From: Sclerotinia nivalis
Lineage: Eukaryota; Ascomycota; Leotiomycetes; Helotiales; Sclerotiniaceae
DNA: 64,000 nt
NCBI GenBank assembly: GCA_029531795.1
Contig: JAPEIS010000011.1
Coordinates: 1,798,001 to 1,862,000 of the forward strand
Reading direction: 5' to 3'
Below are positions 12,701 through 25,108 of this stretch, piece by piece. Both the position numbers and the translations under genes were made by a program. Under the pieces are notes generated by a model, which saw only the letters and a list, made by a program, of their open reading frames with translations, did not search any database and was not told where the DNA came from. Every line of letters begins with the position of its first letter. Within the stretch, counting starts at the first letter, position 1.

Positions 12701-15700
12701 AACACAGTATCTAATTGCTGAAAATCTATCTAGATTTGGTGGAGCACGTCTGTGGATGATCTACCAAATCTGAGCTATCATATCCATCAGGTACCGCCAA
12801 ATTAGGGTCGCCCGAAGCATCTTCGAGAGCCTCACAAGATTTCCTTTTTCTGCAAATCATCAGCGGAGCGCGGGGAAAGATTTAGTTAATCAACCTCAAG
12901 CCAACTTAAAATGAATATCAACAAGCAAGGTCTGTAGCAAGGTAGCTAAGGTCTGATGTGCATATTGAAGCGAGAATAATCATTGGCCAATAGGGGATGG
13001 GACATGCCAGAGAATTTACCAGCTATGATCCTCGAAATGCACCATCCATAATGACTCCAATATTTCTAACTCGTGGTAAATGGAAAGGAAGATGCAGCCC
13101 TCAACCAATGAAAATTCTTTAATTTTCTTTGCAGGGTTTTACGGAAAAGACTTTTCAATGCGGCACTACAATATAAGCAAGTTAGGCGTTAGGCTTGTTT
13201 CGAAGGCTGCAGGATATTCGAAATTTCTTCTTGCTTTTCTTGTGGATGAAAAAATTTGGTAGGTTGGAGATTCTTAAATTCAATATCATGAATGGAAGTT
13301 GCCTGCTACTACATTTGGAAAATTTCTTATGCGATTTTTGACTAGTTTAGAATTGATTAGCGTATGAGGGGAAGTCCACTATTAGGAGGAGTTTGCGGAT
13401 CTACCCCAAGGTCCAAAGTTCAAGGTTCAAGGTACATTCAAATCAAATTACCTTACAGCACATTTTCAGGACCGTAAAAAATGAGACGGTGCAATCAACT
13501 ACCGACACTTACTTGAGGAGGTAACTTACAGGACCCAATTCACTTCCTTATTAACCTAATCCCAAAGAAACGAAAAGGGCCTTCTCTCCGTGGTGACATA
13601 GCACCATTTGAAGCTTTTCCGAGTTTATTGTCTCAGCCCCTCATAGTTATCGTTGATATCAGAAAAGGAGTCAATAGGAGTCAATAGAAATCCTTCATCG
13701 GATGGTAGTGGCTTGTCTTTAGTATACTTCAGGGACCTTAAGATACAATTCGATAGATTACCTAGTTTCCAGGTATCAACAATAAACCCACGCTTCCTAT
13801 TATCGTCCTCTCCAAACCTAACTGACCGAGTCAAATGGTCCAGTAGTGGGGCATATCTACGGCTTTCATTCATAGGTAGACATATCAGCTGCTTCACTAG
13901 GCTGCGCCAATGTCGCAGCGCCATGTTTGACATTTTTGACATCTCTTAGCTGGAAATCAAGATGACGCTAATATGTATATGAACCCCCCCAACTCGATCC
14001 TCCTTAGTGAGAATAATGTAGGACGTCGAAATTACGTTGTTTTGTTTTGTTGAAGTAGATCATCATGGTCTCGTAAAACTTCCTGGCCCGGAAGGAGCTA
14101 CACTAAGTCCTGATGCAAAATGCAATATGCCGGCAACTATCTTCCGCATGGACTTCATAATTCCTTCTTCAACAGGAGTGCTAAGGTCTTACTCCAAGCC
14201 ATAGATGGGGAATCCCCATGGCGTCTGTTGTCATCTTCGATCTCAAAATCAATGAATACTCATCTTACATACTCGTTACTATCAAAACCTGGATACCTTA
14301 GAAATCCTTTAGTTAGGGCTTATGAAGCCATATAGGATGCATCTTCTTTCCCACATAGGCTTCTGGTTTCGTGGTGTATTAAAGAGTAAGAGGCTAGAAA
14401 ATAGCAAACAGAAGGCCATTACATTGCGCTTCAAGGTTTAATCATCCGCCATAACTTTTCATTTCTCCGTGAATGGGATTTCTCGTATTCTAGAGATCAT
14501 CACGGACAAGCCTACCAACAGTTCACACATCGATTCGCCTTCTCACATGCAGCTAAGCCTACATATAAAGAAAGGTAGTCACGCACATATAAAATCTGCA
14601 TGAAGGAGGATGGTCGACGCACGAACCCGGAGCACAACACGCCTCCACTCCAAGCACGTGAATTTGGTACTCATTTCCCCCCCCTTGGACTTGTTAAAAT
14701 GCACATGGACCCAAAGAAATTGCATTGCACTTAAAATTACCAAAAAATAAACTTCACTCCTGCCATTCTAGACTTGGATCAGGATTATACCAATTTCATT
14801 TTTATCTCTTATTGCATACAACCAAGTTCCAACCCAGGTTGTTTCGAGTCCGAGTTGATTTTTGAGGAATTCTAGATTACCGGCAGAGTTATCGATCTTC
14901 ACTGCCTTCTTGACTTTACTCTCGACAGAAAATTCAAGACAAGGTTAAGAGCACTGCTTACTATTGGTTTTTGGCTCGTTGAGAAAATGGGCAAAGCTAG
15001 AGCAAATGATAAATGATAAATGATAAAATGATCCGCGAACCCCAGTCTTGTTTAAAAGATTTTGTATTATTGCTGCATACCCATCGAAAGTAAGTTGTCG
15101 GCTCGGGCCGGATTTTATTGTTTCTCTCAACGGTTTATGATATGCTTATTAAAATATAGGGGTAGAGATTTTCGGGGCCGAGAAATTGTAAAATCACTAG
15201 GCTCTAACTGATAAGTTTTCTTTCAATTGATTCTATCTTGGGATTCCCAGCTTCTCTTGTAAAGATAATTCTACCTCTATCACTATCACTCATACTCATC
15301 ACTCACCCCTCATCCCAAGAAATTCTTCATGATCATATTCTACGTTTCACCACAGCGGCACTGCCGTGTTCAATTTGTGTGGTGGTATGCGATCTCTGTG
15401 CCATGTGATAAATCGCTCCCCTCGAGATATACAACACCCCAGGTAGCACACCCATTTGTGGAAGATAGCCAATTAAGAAAGGAATTCACATCTGCAAGAT
15501 GCAACTTATACGTTTCTCAACAAAAAGTTCTTATGCCTCTCCCTTTTCCTTCAATTTGATTGGAAATCGACCAACGGTTGCACATGATAATTTTGATGTG
15601 CCGTTGATTGGCATAGGTTTCGGCTTCTGCTCCTAGGGCCTAGAGACAAGTATACTGGGATAAGGAAGGAATAGTGAGAAATTTGTGGCTTGCTTCTCAA

Positions 15701-18700
15701 TATAACGTCGACGAGGTAGGGTAGTATAGTACCGTAGTCAAGATTGGATTGACAAGGTCATTGTCAGCTAGCTTTCTCCTTATGGTTGTTAGTTGAAGGG
15801 AATTTTCATTGTTTTCTACAGGGAATATCAAAGAGCAATGGATATCGGGAAATGTCTGCTTTAGCGAGGGAAGCAATAGGGTGCATCCGGAAGGTCACTG
15901 ATCAGGGATATAAATAGGTAAGCAGAAATACAGATTTCCTTTTGATAGGAGATTTGCTGCAGGTTTTGAATTGCGAATCGTGCCTCTTATGTTATGGTAT
16001 GCTTTTGGCCTATGGATGCTGCAGTATTGTTAAGAAAGCAGCCAAGTTAAATTAAACTAAAGAATAATCAGGGAAAATCTAATTAGCACTTAATATTCAG
16101 ATACAGTTTATAATACATAACGTTTTTTTCCTTTTCGTACTTCAAAAATCCCGATCCTTGGGGATTTTTGTTCCCGCTAATCCTTGTTCACATCGTATAC
16201 TAGAATTTCTAATGGTTGGGACTATGCGGGATCATCTGTGAAAGACGGGACAACAATATTCTGAGGCCAATTAAAATGACCTTCAATGAAAAGGTGATGA
16301 AAATATGATTTGGAGAAGATGATTTTCCACATCGTATGACTTTCCTTTGATTAAACATTTTGGAAAATAATCCCCAATTTACTAAGTACAATACCCAGGA
16401 TCTGGCAAGGTCAGTCAATATGTTGGCGTAGTTCGTACGAGCTCATTGATATCGCCTAGTTGATGATTCGCCCCTTCATCACAAATTTATATTTCCATTT
16501 GGGCTGATTGTCCTTCAATAACCTCACATGCGTATGGAAAAATCCCAGCAAACATTTCTTGTACGCTTGGGCCTTTCCTGGTTCGATGTTTTATTAAGAT
16601 AGACTTATACCGAAAAGAGTATTGATATTCATCCAATCATCTCCACTTTTTCTTGCTTTCTTTTCTCCCAGTTCAGTTTGTCATTCTTCTCTTGTTCTCA
16701 ATAATTACCATGATCATCTTTCCGTCCCGAAACTTTTTTCTTCATCATCCGGCTTTCCATCACAATATGTACATCATCTGTATCAAAAGTCTCAAATACT
16801 ATCATATCATATCAAATCAGAATCAGGATCAATATGATGATGTTCATGATGATCTCTAATCTAATCTCACGAACGCCAAGTGCTAGATTTGTTCATCCCC
16901 GCCGCTACCCGCAGCGACAACAGGATTCCCGAATAATGGATTCATAGTTGCGCCTCTTTTCGGTTTCTAACCTTAAATCCCGGAATGTGGGACCGTTTCT
17001 TTGACATCTACATTAATCCGAGTCTCCGGTTTCGGGTCCAGAGTCTCGGTTTGTCCTCGTTACCTCTCCCGCTTCTCCTTAAATTGATGGTGCTAGTCAG
17101 TAGTCTGTCTACCTTATAAGGTTTGAGGCATTTAAGTCGACAGTAATGACCTATATACATACCAGATACATGCATATCTATTCATAAGATACGAGACGCA
17201 GTACTGTAAAGCTGGTGAAGTATCCATAGAGCAAGTTATCAAGCATCTTCCCCTCGTTTCACGCCAATCATCACTTATCAGAACAACCAAACAGTGGCCA
17301 TTCTTCAGCAAGATGGCGACGCACAGATCTCCACCAATATCTCACCCTGTCCCTTCATCTTTCCCGAATCAACCACCAACATTACACAACATCCAGCCGC
17401 ATGACCAAAGGCTACACAAAGTTCGAACTAGGCGCCATCTGGCCAGTAATCGGCTGAGAGTCCGGCTCCCCTGAGGTTTTCGGTTGAATTCCCGTTTTGT
17501 TGGTGTATAGATTCGGCTTCGTTGTTTGTCTGTTACTACTACTAGGGATTTTTTAATGAAAAAAGAAAGGAAAAGGAAATCTTGATTTTCTTGGAAAGTG
17601 GGGATGTTTCTTTGGCCTTCCGATTTGCTCAATGGCAATGTGGAAGAGGTATGCTGATGCGACTGTTTTCTTTTGGGCGCAATGGGGGAGAGATAGGTAA
17701 TGGAAATGGTAAGAGAAGTCAAAATTTTCGTGATGAGATGGTATGATTAGTGGCGTTGAAATGAGTCGAGTTGGGGTTAGTGTTAGGCTGAGTCTCAATT
17801 GATTTGAACACAATGAAGATCATTCAATTTCTATGTTACTCGACCTCCTATTCAGATGAATGGATACGAGAATGATCATGATCCATGATAAAGAGAAATG
17901 AGGAGATCGAAATTGGGGGTCAGGCCAAGGAAGGCTAAGGATGATTTCGTTTTCGTGAGATCAGTCTCACTCCATCTCGCGGTATCTACCATACCGCTTG
18001 TCTAGCGTGGCCGCTGTGCAAGGTATTGGCTTGGATGGTTTGGTTGCGGTTGGAGTTGGAGTTGGAGTTGGCGTGGGGGTCTGAATCATCACTCGCGTCA
18101 GGAGTGTCAGGTGGGTGTTCTCCGGGACCTTACTGCAATCTTCAATCTCATTTTCCATCTTCTACCTTTAACAATTACCATTACTAACGGAGAGATCTCC
18201 TGCTTGCGCAAGAGTATTGGGTGACTCAACATGATGCATATCTCAAGCAATGGCAAAGGGTAAGGCAAGGCACCATGAAGTGTTCAAGGTCTAAGTCGTT
18301 GGGCGAGCATCCATACTATAGCCTATTCCATACAGCACATCAAGATAAACAATCACACGCCACTTCCTTATGCTTCCTTTCTCATACTTGACAACCAATG
18401 CATAGCAAATCCAAGAACCATTTCCCAATAACAGAGGAAATTTTCCATGCGCCTACATGTTTGCTTCATGCGCGAAGCCCGAGCCCAACAGATCCTCTCG
18501 TTAGTGCTGCACTGAGCCTGAGTCGGAATAACAATAGCATCACCATGGCAAAACAAACAAACAAACGAACAAGACAAAACAAGACAAGACAAACTGGCTT
18601 GCAGCTTTTTCCTGCCCCTGGCCCGAGTATGGCAACTGTGAAAAAAATTACCCTAATGCAGATATGTATGTACGTGCGCGTGTGCGCGTGTGTCAGAACT

Positions 18701-19573
18701 ATATTCAAATGAGTGAAGCAAAGCAAAGCAAAGCAAAGCAATTTCCTATCTCATCATTCCACTACTGAAGTGGGATTCTCCAGGGATAGTTCTAGGATGG
18801 AGTGTTTTGAATCGCTATTTGAAATCCATCCCGGGGTTGCACAAGGCTGATTTACTTCCGGTTTGGTTGGGTTGGATTGGGATGAGGATGCGGGCATGCT
18901 CATGGATAGTTGGTGATGGTGAGGTGGATTTGAGTGGGTGGGTGGATAAATGATGTGATTAGGTTAGAGGGTTAGCTACAAGGATAGAAACTAACGCGAA
19001 TGAAAGTTGGGGGCGTAATGCATGTATGTACAAACACGAAAAAAGAGATTAGATGGCGGTGGGAGAGGTTGGCGACACTGATGACGAAGAACTGGTGGGG
19101 AAGCAAGTTATTGTTGCACCAAGAACGTGTTAACTTCTTCACCGTTTGTCTCCTCTACATGCTTTACCTCACGATACTTTCGACGCTACTTTCTGCAGTC
19201 TTCCATGTTGATTCTGCCTTGAATAGATGGTGCTAATCTGAATACCACATCGGTCATCAATCATGAGCTTCCGGGACTCGAGTACATCCATCCATCTCAA
19301 GTGACACTGACACCCGGGGATCTCGACCCGAATTAAATTTGATGTGATGCCTTCGGTAGCGCTTTTCTCCCACCTCCAGGCTTCAATCAATCAACTGTGA
19401 AATGTATGTCTAATTAAGGTTCTCGCACCACTACCACCATACGCAGATCCCCCATTCTTAAGCACCCCAGTCCATACTTGAGCAAATCCCATCCTGGATA
19501 CGCTGCTAGAGTTCGGCACTAAAGCCGAAAGCGTGATCCGAAGTCCAAAGCTTGAATTGATATCTCGTATGCC

Positions 19574-19698
19574 TACTCGTGCTGCCAGAAAGTATGTCAC
19601 ACTCCACTCTTAAGTATATACTATAAAATGGTAAACTATAAGGGGGATAGTGGCCCATATTTAGGTGGAGTGTGACCTACTTTCTGGCCGCACGAGTA
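19574..19698. mobile_element. 125-bp MITE with long terminal inverted repeats, TA flanks
   Basis: The two ends are near-perfect inverted repeats of about 35 bp. The left end reads TACTCGTGCTGCCAGAAAG, continuing through TGTCACACTCCAC. The right end reads GTGGAGTGTGACC, continuing to GGCCGCACGAGTA. Both ends begin and end with TA, as expected for a Tc1/mariner-type TA target duplication. The roughly 55-bp centre is AT-rich and has no coding capacity, so the element is non-autonomous. It could fold into one long hairpin. It sits in intergenic DNA. Confidence 0.85.
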
Positions 19699-20045
19699 TC
19701 TTCCATTGCAAATTTGTGCGGGAAACGTTGGAAGTCTAAAAACAGGGGACATTTTGGACGTGAAGCTACCGAATCTCAATAGTGCCATTCTGCAAGGTAT
19801 ATCCCTATTTCTCTAGGCAGCTACTTGAATATGCTCCGCCTTTTAGAATCTTTCGACCCCACACCGATGCCCGTCTAAGCACAAACTCAAAATTAACCCC
19901 CCTTAGTAGCTTACCTACACTTGTGCACAGCCGTCCCGCCCCCTTAATGCTTAATTCATCCTCTCAAGGAAGCGAAGTCGCGACTGGTTACACAGGAGTT
20001 TTGGTCGCTAGTTCATTAATTGACTCCCACCTTGAGATTTCGTTA
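19699..20045. other. intergenic, no feature seen
   Basis: One plus-strand open frame of 94 codons starts at 19782 but shows no recognisable motif. Nothing else is supported. Confidence 0.4.
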
Positions 20046-20566
20046 TCAGGTTTTATCTTTTGCTAATTCGTTTCCGCTATGATCTCTCTGATCTAGATAT
20101 GGAGTTAGAAATGAGATGGGGAGAATTGAAGGAACAGGCTTCGTTCGAGATAGGGACTTGATACCAATCAGAATGAATGGAGTAATGTGGATCAAAGAAT
20201 ACGATAGACCATGATGCATTGAAAGAGAGTAAGGATAGAAACATGACCATCTCGCAGGGAAAAGAGACCCAAGAACAAATGTATACTTAGAGATGAGCTT
20301 GAAGTATTTTGGATCAGTGCTGGATCCCTGGGCTTCTCGAACAAGGTGCATAGGTAGATGAGCTGCAATGTTGTATTTATGACTGAGCTTCAACATCATC
20401 ACTTCTTCATTTTCGATTGTCAAGATAGATTCTGTAGATACATGAATCTGCTCCCAGGATACCCGAACTCGTTGTCTCGATAGCTTAAGATTTCTCCTTC
20501 GATTTTAATATCTTTCCTAATCGATACATTTCCTTCCTGCTTGTCAAAAGCCAAATATTCATTCAT
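20046..20566 (-). pseudogene. decayed or mis-framed coding fragment, unknown family
   Basis: An ATG at 20566 opens a 48-codon frame of balanced, protein-like composition (start MNEYLAFDKQEG) that stops at 20420. A second frame overlaps its end and continues to 20046 with equally protein-like sequence (ENEEVMMLKLSHKYNIAAHL). No intron of plausible size connects them, because the overlap is only tens of bases. The simplest reading is one gene broken by a frameshift. The final 60 residues of the second frame are of lower quality, so the original C-terminus may have lain in another frame. The family is not recognised. Confidence 0.35.
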
Positions 20567-21446
20567 CGTACTCTGATATTGTCAGTAGTTTCCAATCTCT
20601 ATCTTTTCTCTCCTTAACTCTTTTCACCTCACCTCATCTCACTACACATCTATCATTTTCACAATGAATGTGTCTACCTCAAGGATCAGATGTCTGGCAA
20701 AGGAACAAGAAAGCAAGAGGAGACATAGCTTTAACTACTAGAATATTGTAGACATAAAAGTATTTATCTGCATAAAATAGCTGAGATTTGAGGCCAAAGG
20801 AAAAGTGCCGATGCCAGGTAAATCCCCCTACCATAAATTCTTCATGAAGCGAATCCCAGAAATACCATCAAGGTAGTTTTCACATTCAGAGTGCTTTGAT
20901 ATCTCGGGCTGTAGTATAAATGAGAGCTCTTAATCCCAAATTAATCCCAAGATGCGTGGGTGCGAATTAAAGGTCAAGTTCAATGAATCGAAGATTCCAA
21001 ATGAATCCAAAATATCAAGCGAGTTCGATATATTAGACGGAGACAAGATGTCAAACAAGTTCAGGAAGTTTAATGTATAAAACTAACTTATAAATTCAGG
21101 CATCTCTTATTCACGGGCTAAAGCCCAGAGCAATGGAAACCATGTTTGAACTCAAGGCCACTATCTATCGTTTTGTCTCTGATTCATCGCCTCTCGAAAC
21201 TTTCCAGTCTTTTGGCCTTGATATGTGAGAGCAGGGAGTGATAAGATAATGAACTCAGCACCTGTGATGCAATTTTCTATTTTTTTGGCATAAAAATATA
21301 TGCTATGAGCATTTCATTGACTAATTTATACTCGCTGTACCATATATACAAATCCACCATAATGAGGCCCATCATCAACTATTCGTGTATCCCGCTCATA
21401 CTAACGTGATGCTTATCAATCAAACGCCATCCAATGCATAATTAAC
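20567..21446. other. intergenic
   Basis: AT-rich DNA with no supported gene. The part next to 21447 is the likely 3' UTR of the leucine-rich-repeat-like gene on the minus strand. Confidence 0.5.
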
Positions 21447-23140
21447 CTAAGACTCCCAAGCACTATTAGCAATTGCTGTAGCCAATTCGTCATTCCAATT
21501 CCTAGTAACAGCACCTGTAGCGATCGGTTCTGAAGACTCCTTAGGAATCCTCGACCTGATCCCATCAGGGTTCAGATCGATAATGATATCCATCCATTGC
21601 AACCCTTTGCTTTTTCTCATCTTATTTATTTGATGCTCGACATGCAACCCATCCGATATAGCCTTCCCATAAACATGCTTTTCTCTTTCAGACCACCCCT
21701 CAAAGCCAGACACCTCGGAATCCAGACCATCTTCCCTCATCCCACTCCTCAATATCAAAGTGCTCAGCCTTCTCCATTGATTGCCCCAATCAACACCATT
21801 TACATCCTCTAATGCTAATATCCAATCTATACATCCTTCCAGATCCAGATATTCAAGTCCGTAGACTCCGCTCGCTAATTTCTTCAATACCAATGCCGAC
21901 TCCGAAAAATCTCCATCTAAAGTTCGTGAATACATATTACTAGCACCATATTGAATATCTCTCCTTCCGGATATCGGAGACTCAAAAACAGTAGTGTTTG
22001 AGTTTGGTGTAAGTGAGGGAGCGGGCCAGTAAGCCAGGGAAAGATGAGTAATGGTTTTGAGATGGGGCGTGATAGCGAGAAGACGAGGCCAAGAAATCGA
22101 CGACGGAGGATGTGAGAGCGATAGATGGGTAAGGTGTGGAAGGGTTGCTGGCAGAGATCGAGGTATTGTTTCTTTATTGATGGTAGTAGTTGTAAGAAGG
22201 GTTGACAGCTGTTTCAAGCTAACTGACCTTCCCACTGATCCACCAAGATCCAATCGAAAGAAATCATCATTATTCCCTCCGGCAGGCCTTCCATCAACTT
22301 CTTCTTCCCAATTTTCAGTCTCTTCTTCGATTCGTCCTTCTGCTGCACCTGTACTTTCACCCGTGCTTTCTTCCTGTATCGGCAAAACGAGTAAGTTCTT
22401 CAGCCCTTGAAATCCGACCCCTTCCCCCAGCCCATAAACTGCGATATAACTTAAGAGCGCCATCCTCAACCCTACCGGCAACAGTGCAAAGTTATTCGAC
22501 TCATAAACACTCATTTCCTCCCAATCCCTCGCCAATCCTCTTAAACACATCTCTAGCAGACTCCTTCCTCCCTTTCGTCCATTTCCATTCATATCATCAC
22601 TGAGACCAGGAAAGCAACCCACCCCTCTCTGGAATAACCGTCCCTCTTCTCCATTCTGTTGTAAGCGAAATCGCCTTCGCACATCAGCAGGCGCGTGCCT
22701 ACTTCCTTCGAGCCAACTTCTGGGTGGAGCAGGGCCTGCTGGAATGCGATGCCCGTTGGCATCAAAACGCCGACTGTGGATGGGTCTGCGGGGAGTGGGA
22801 GAAGGCGTTTCGGGATGGGAGAGGAGATGGCGGATTTGAGGAGGAAGGGTATGAGAAGAGGGACTGAGCGAAGAGGCAGCGCGGAGGTGTTCAGTAGGGG
22901 AGATACCAATTTTGCGGGCGGAGTTTATTAAATCGTTTACGGATGGAACATTTTTATCTGTTGCACAATTCGCGCATTAGTTTGATGATTAGTAGGAGGG
23001 TGGCGGGGTAAATTGGGGCTGTTCAATATGACGGACGTACTTTGCGATGCTGATGCCGAAGCAGAAGCATTAGAATTGAGTGATGGATGGACTGTACTGG
23101 CAGGTTTCGAGTATTGTGATGTAAACCTTTTCTTAGGCAT
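21447..23140 (-). CDS. leucine-rich-repeat-like fungal protein of unknown function, 536 aa
   Basis: Two exons: 23140-23041 and 22957-21447. They are joined across an 83-nt intron with donor GTACGT, CTAAT-type branch sequences and acceptor AACAG, and phase 1 is kept. The N-terminus is Ser/Ala-rich. Next comes a helical stretch starting SVNDLINSARKIGISPTEHL, then a Pro-rich AGPAPPRSWLE motif that I associate with a family of filamentous-fungal LRR-like proteins. An acidic linker (EEETENWEEEVD) follows. Repeating leucine patterns such as LTHLSLSHPP, ITHLSLAYWP and LEYLDLEGC suggest several irregular LRRs. No F-box, enzyme motif, signal peptide or membrane helix is visible. It is probably a cytosolic or nuclear interaction protein; a specific function cannot be assigned. 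Confidence 0.8.
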
Positions 23141-24664
23141 GAAGAATAAGTTTTATGGTTTTGTAGTTTTGTAGTTTTGTTTGCAATTTGAAGGACAATT
23201 AGGATGAGAGACTTATGGTGTTATTGGGGTTCCATATATTATTTATTGTAGGTGCTCCAGCACGGTGCAGCTTGCAGTTATAGCGCCATTAGGCACTCTG
23301 CCCCTGGAGCCCCGGAACCTTAGAGTCACAACAATTGGCGAGGCCGATGAAGGAGTTGTACGCTAGGCTAGCGCAGTCAATAGTGACTCAAAACCATCAT
23401 TATGGATCACCATATTCACTCCACTTAACTACCACCGGACTCATATTTACGAAAAAGAATAACAGTAGGACTTCAGGAGATATTTGTGGAGTCATACTGT
23501 GCAGTTGGTCAACGATATGCTGTCAGAAAGATTGGGCGCAGTCAGCGAAAATCCTGCCGGAAAGCGTCTCCTCTCAATGTGTCCTCCCTCAATTATCAAG
23601 CGAAGCTGACATTTCATACTCACAGGGTAGGTGGTAGTACTACCTGTCCTATCAAGGGTTTCGAAGGTGAAACTCAGGCCACATGATGCTGGCTTCTTAT
23701 TCAACATCAGGTCTTAGAGGATTGGCTCTCTTGATTGAGTGCTAAGTAGTACTTGTAGGAAGAAGTTGATATCTCTTATTAGATTTGCTATTGCCCAGGA
23801 GTGTGAAGGATTTGATGGGACTTGGTAGTCTTACTTCGGCTTGTGTCAGCCCTTTATAGACCCTCCTTTTGTGTCTACATTTTTGTCACAAAATTTCGCT
23901 GCAGTAATTTCAGTGTTCACGAAGAGTTTGTTGTCAATGCTACGCAGCGACTGATTCAATAGAGCACTGCAGAAAACTTGCATTCGGAAAAACACATGCC
24001 TAAATCGTCGAAGTTGCATACGGAATTCAATATGAACCCTCATGCACCGGCCAGGCGAATGAGCTTTGAGGGGGCGTGGTATGCATGGATTTGCCCGTTC
24101 AAATGTGACTGTTAGGGCGAGGAGGCGAGAGGCTAGGGAACGCAGCTTGGGAGAAGTGTTTCTTCTGGAAGTGCATTTTGTTTCTTTTGCTAATGAGAAT
24201 GGAATAGCTTTTTTCAGTGGAGGATGGATATTTTGAAAGGGCAGAAGGTGTTCGTAGGCGTTTTAGTGTTGCATAAATGATGCAGGTGGAATGGAATAGA
24301 AATTTGAATCGTTGCTTTACATCAAATTGCCGCCCGCGCCCTATGACTAAAATCTTCAGAAGAGGATTTCCAGGTATCGCCCTTATCTCACGACTTGTGT
24401 AGACAGTTCATTGTGTAAATCCTGCTTTTTTGACGAATTTATTACCTAAAATACCCAGTATAAAACCTCTTTTTTGAACGCCCCAAAATAGTTGAATGGA
24501 CTGAATCGTAGACCCAATCTTTTATACGGAGAGCAATGTTCAGGAGTTTTCGTATAAGGGTCACAATGCCCCGCATTCATGAATGTGATTGTTCGTTTAT
24601 AAAAAAACAAACAGAACACTCAAAACAAAAAAAGACAACCAACAAATCAAAACAACTAATAGCG
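23141..24664. other. intergenic
   Basis: No gene is supported. Two short plus-strand frames and two short minus-strand frames between 23.3 and 24.0 kb overlap each other and carry no motif. A TATAAAA element at 24459-24465 belongs to the broken secreted-protein gene downstream. Confidence 0.5.
24459..24465 (+). promoter_or_regulatory. TATA-like element upstream of broken secreted protein gene
   Basis: TATAAAA about 200 bases before the ATG at 24665. An earlier ATG at 24536 could act as an upstream frame. This is a weak assignment based on sequence and position only. Confidence 0.35.
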
Positions 24665-25108
24665 ATGAAGCTCACAACATTCGTTCCAATCCTGGCGGTA
24701 ACACTCGCCACCGCCCTTCCAACAGACGTCCTCACCGGATGCGACAACAAGTACTGCGTTACTCAAGGTCCAAGGACCTGTACCTTTCGTTGGCTGGCAA
24801 GAATACACAAGAAAAGACGTCAGTTTATCCTCCCAGGCCACAATTTACGATCACAACTGCATCCAGAAGGGAGGTCTCATCCACCCCCAGGCTGACCAAT
24901 ATATGACAGTCACATCTGAAGACCTCTCATGAACGTTTCGATTAATGGATGGGCTTCGCCTCCTCAATTTAATGCTAGAGCAATTCCAAAGTTTTCTTTT
25001 AATGGTAAGACTTGGGGTACCGGTGGGAAAAGATGGATGTGCTTGCGGGGCACTAGGGGTGCAGATGTGCATTTGATTGTCCTTAGATTACCATTGGACG
25101 AAGAATAA
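24665..25108 (+). pseudogene. small secreted protein gene with two frame breaks
   Basis: The ATG at 24665 opens a clear signal peptide (MKLTTFVPILAVTLATALP) and a Cys-containing mature start. The frame is then lost at a 7-bp imperfect tandem duplication, CAAGGTC (24764-24770) followed by CAAGGAC (24771-24777). Protein-like sequence continues in another frame, with GWQEYTRKD and a Cys, until TGA at 24930-24932. The third part continues in yet another frame from the ATG overlapping that stop (24929) to TAA at 25106. It contains KTWGTGGKRWMC and ends LPLDEE. Segment sizes and Cys content suggest an original protein of roughly 145 residues of unknown function. No intron of workable size explains either break, so I call it inactivated. 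Assembly error is the alternative. Confidence 0.6.

Larger units (their letters stand above)
8238..19573. other. gene-poor region upstream of the NDT80-type gene
   Basis: No gene is convincing across 11 kb. The 8.2-11.5 kb part has many low-complexity tracts and probably holds the promoter and 5' UTR of the NDT80-type gene. A 105-codon minus-strand frame at 13625-13942 and a 98-codon plus-strand frame at 13653-13949 overlap each other and neither can be assigned. Minus-strand frames at 17369-17813 and 17967-18158 are also unassignable; the latter has a Thr-Pro repeat from a simple-sequence tract. Small decayed genes may be hidden here. Confidence 0.45.

Noticed and set aside
13625..13949. 105-codon minus-strand and 98-codon plus-strand frames over the same bases
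   Set aside because: Neither can be favoured, no family motif and no connecting exon found. A decayed gene remains possible.
17369..18158. Minus-strand frames of 117, 86 and 63 codons
   Set aside because: Different frames without splice continuity. One contains a Thr-Pro run from a GGAGTT simple repeat.
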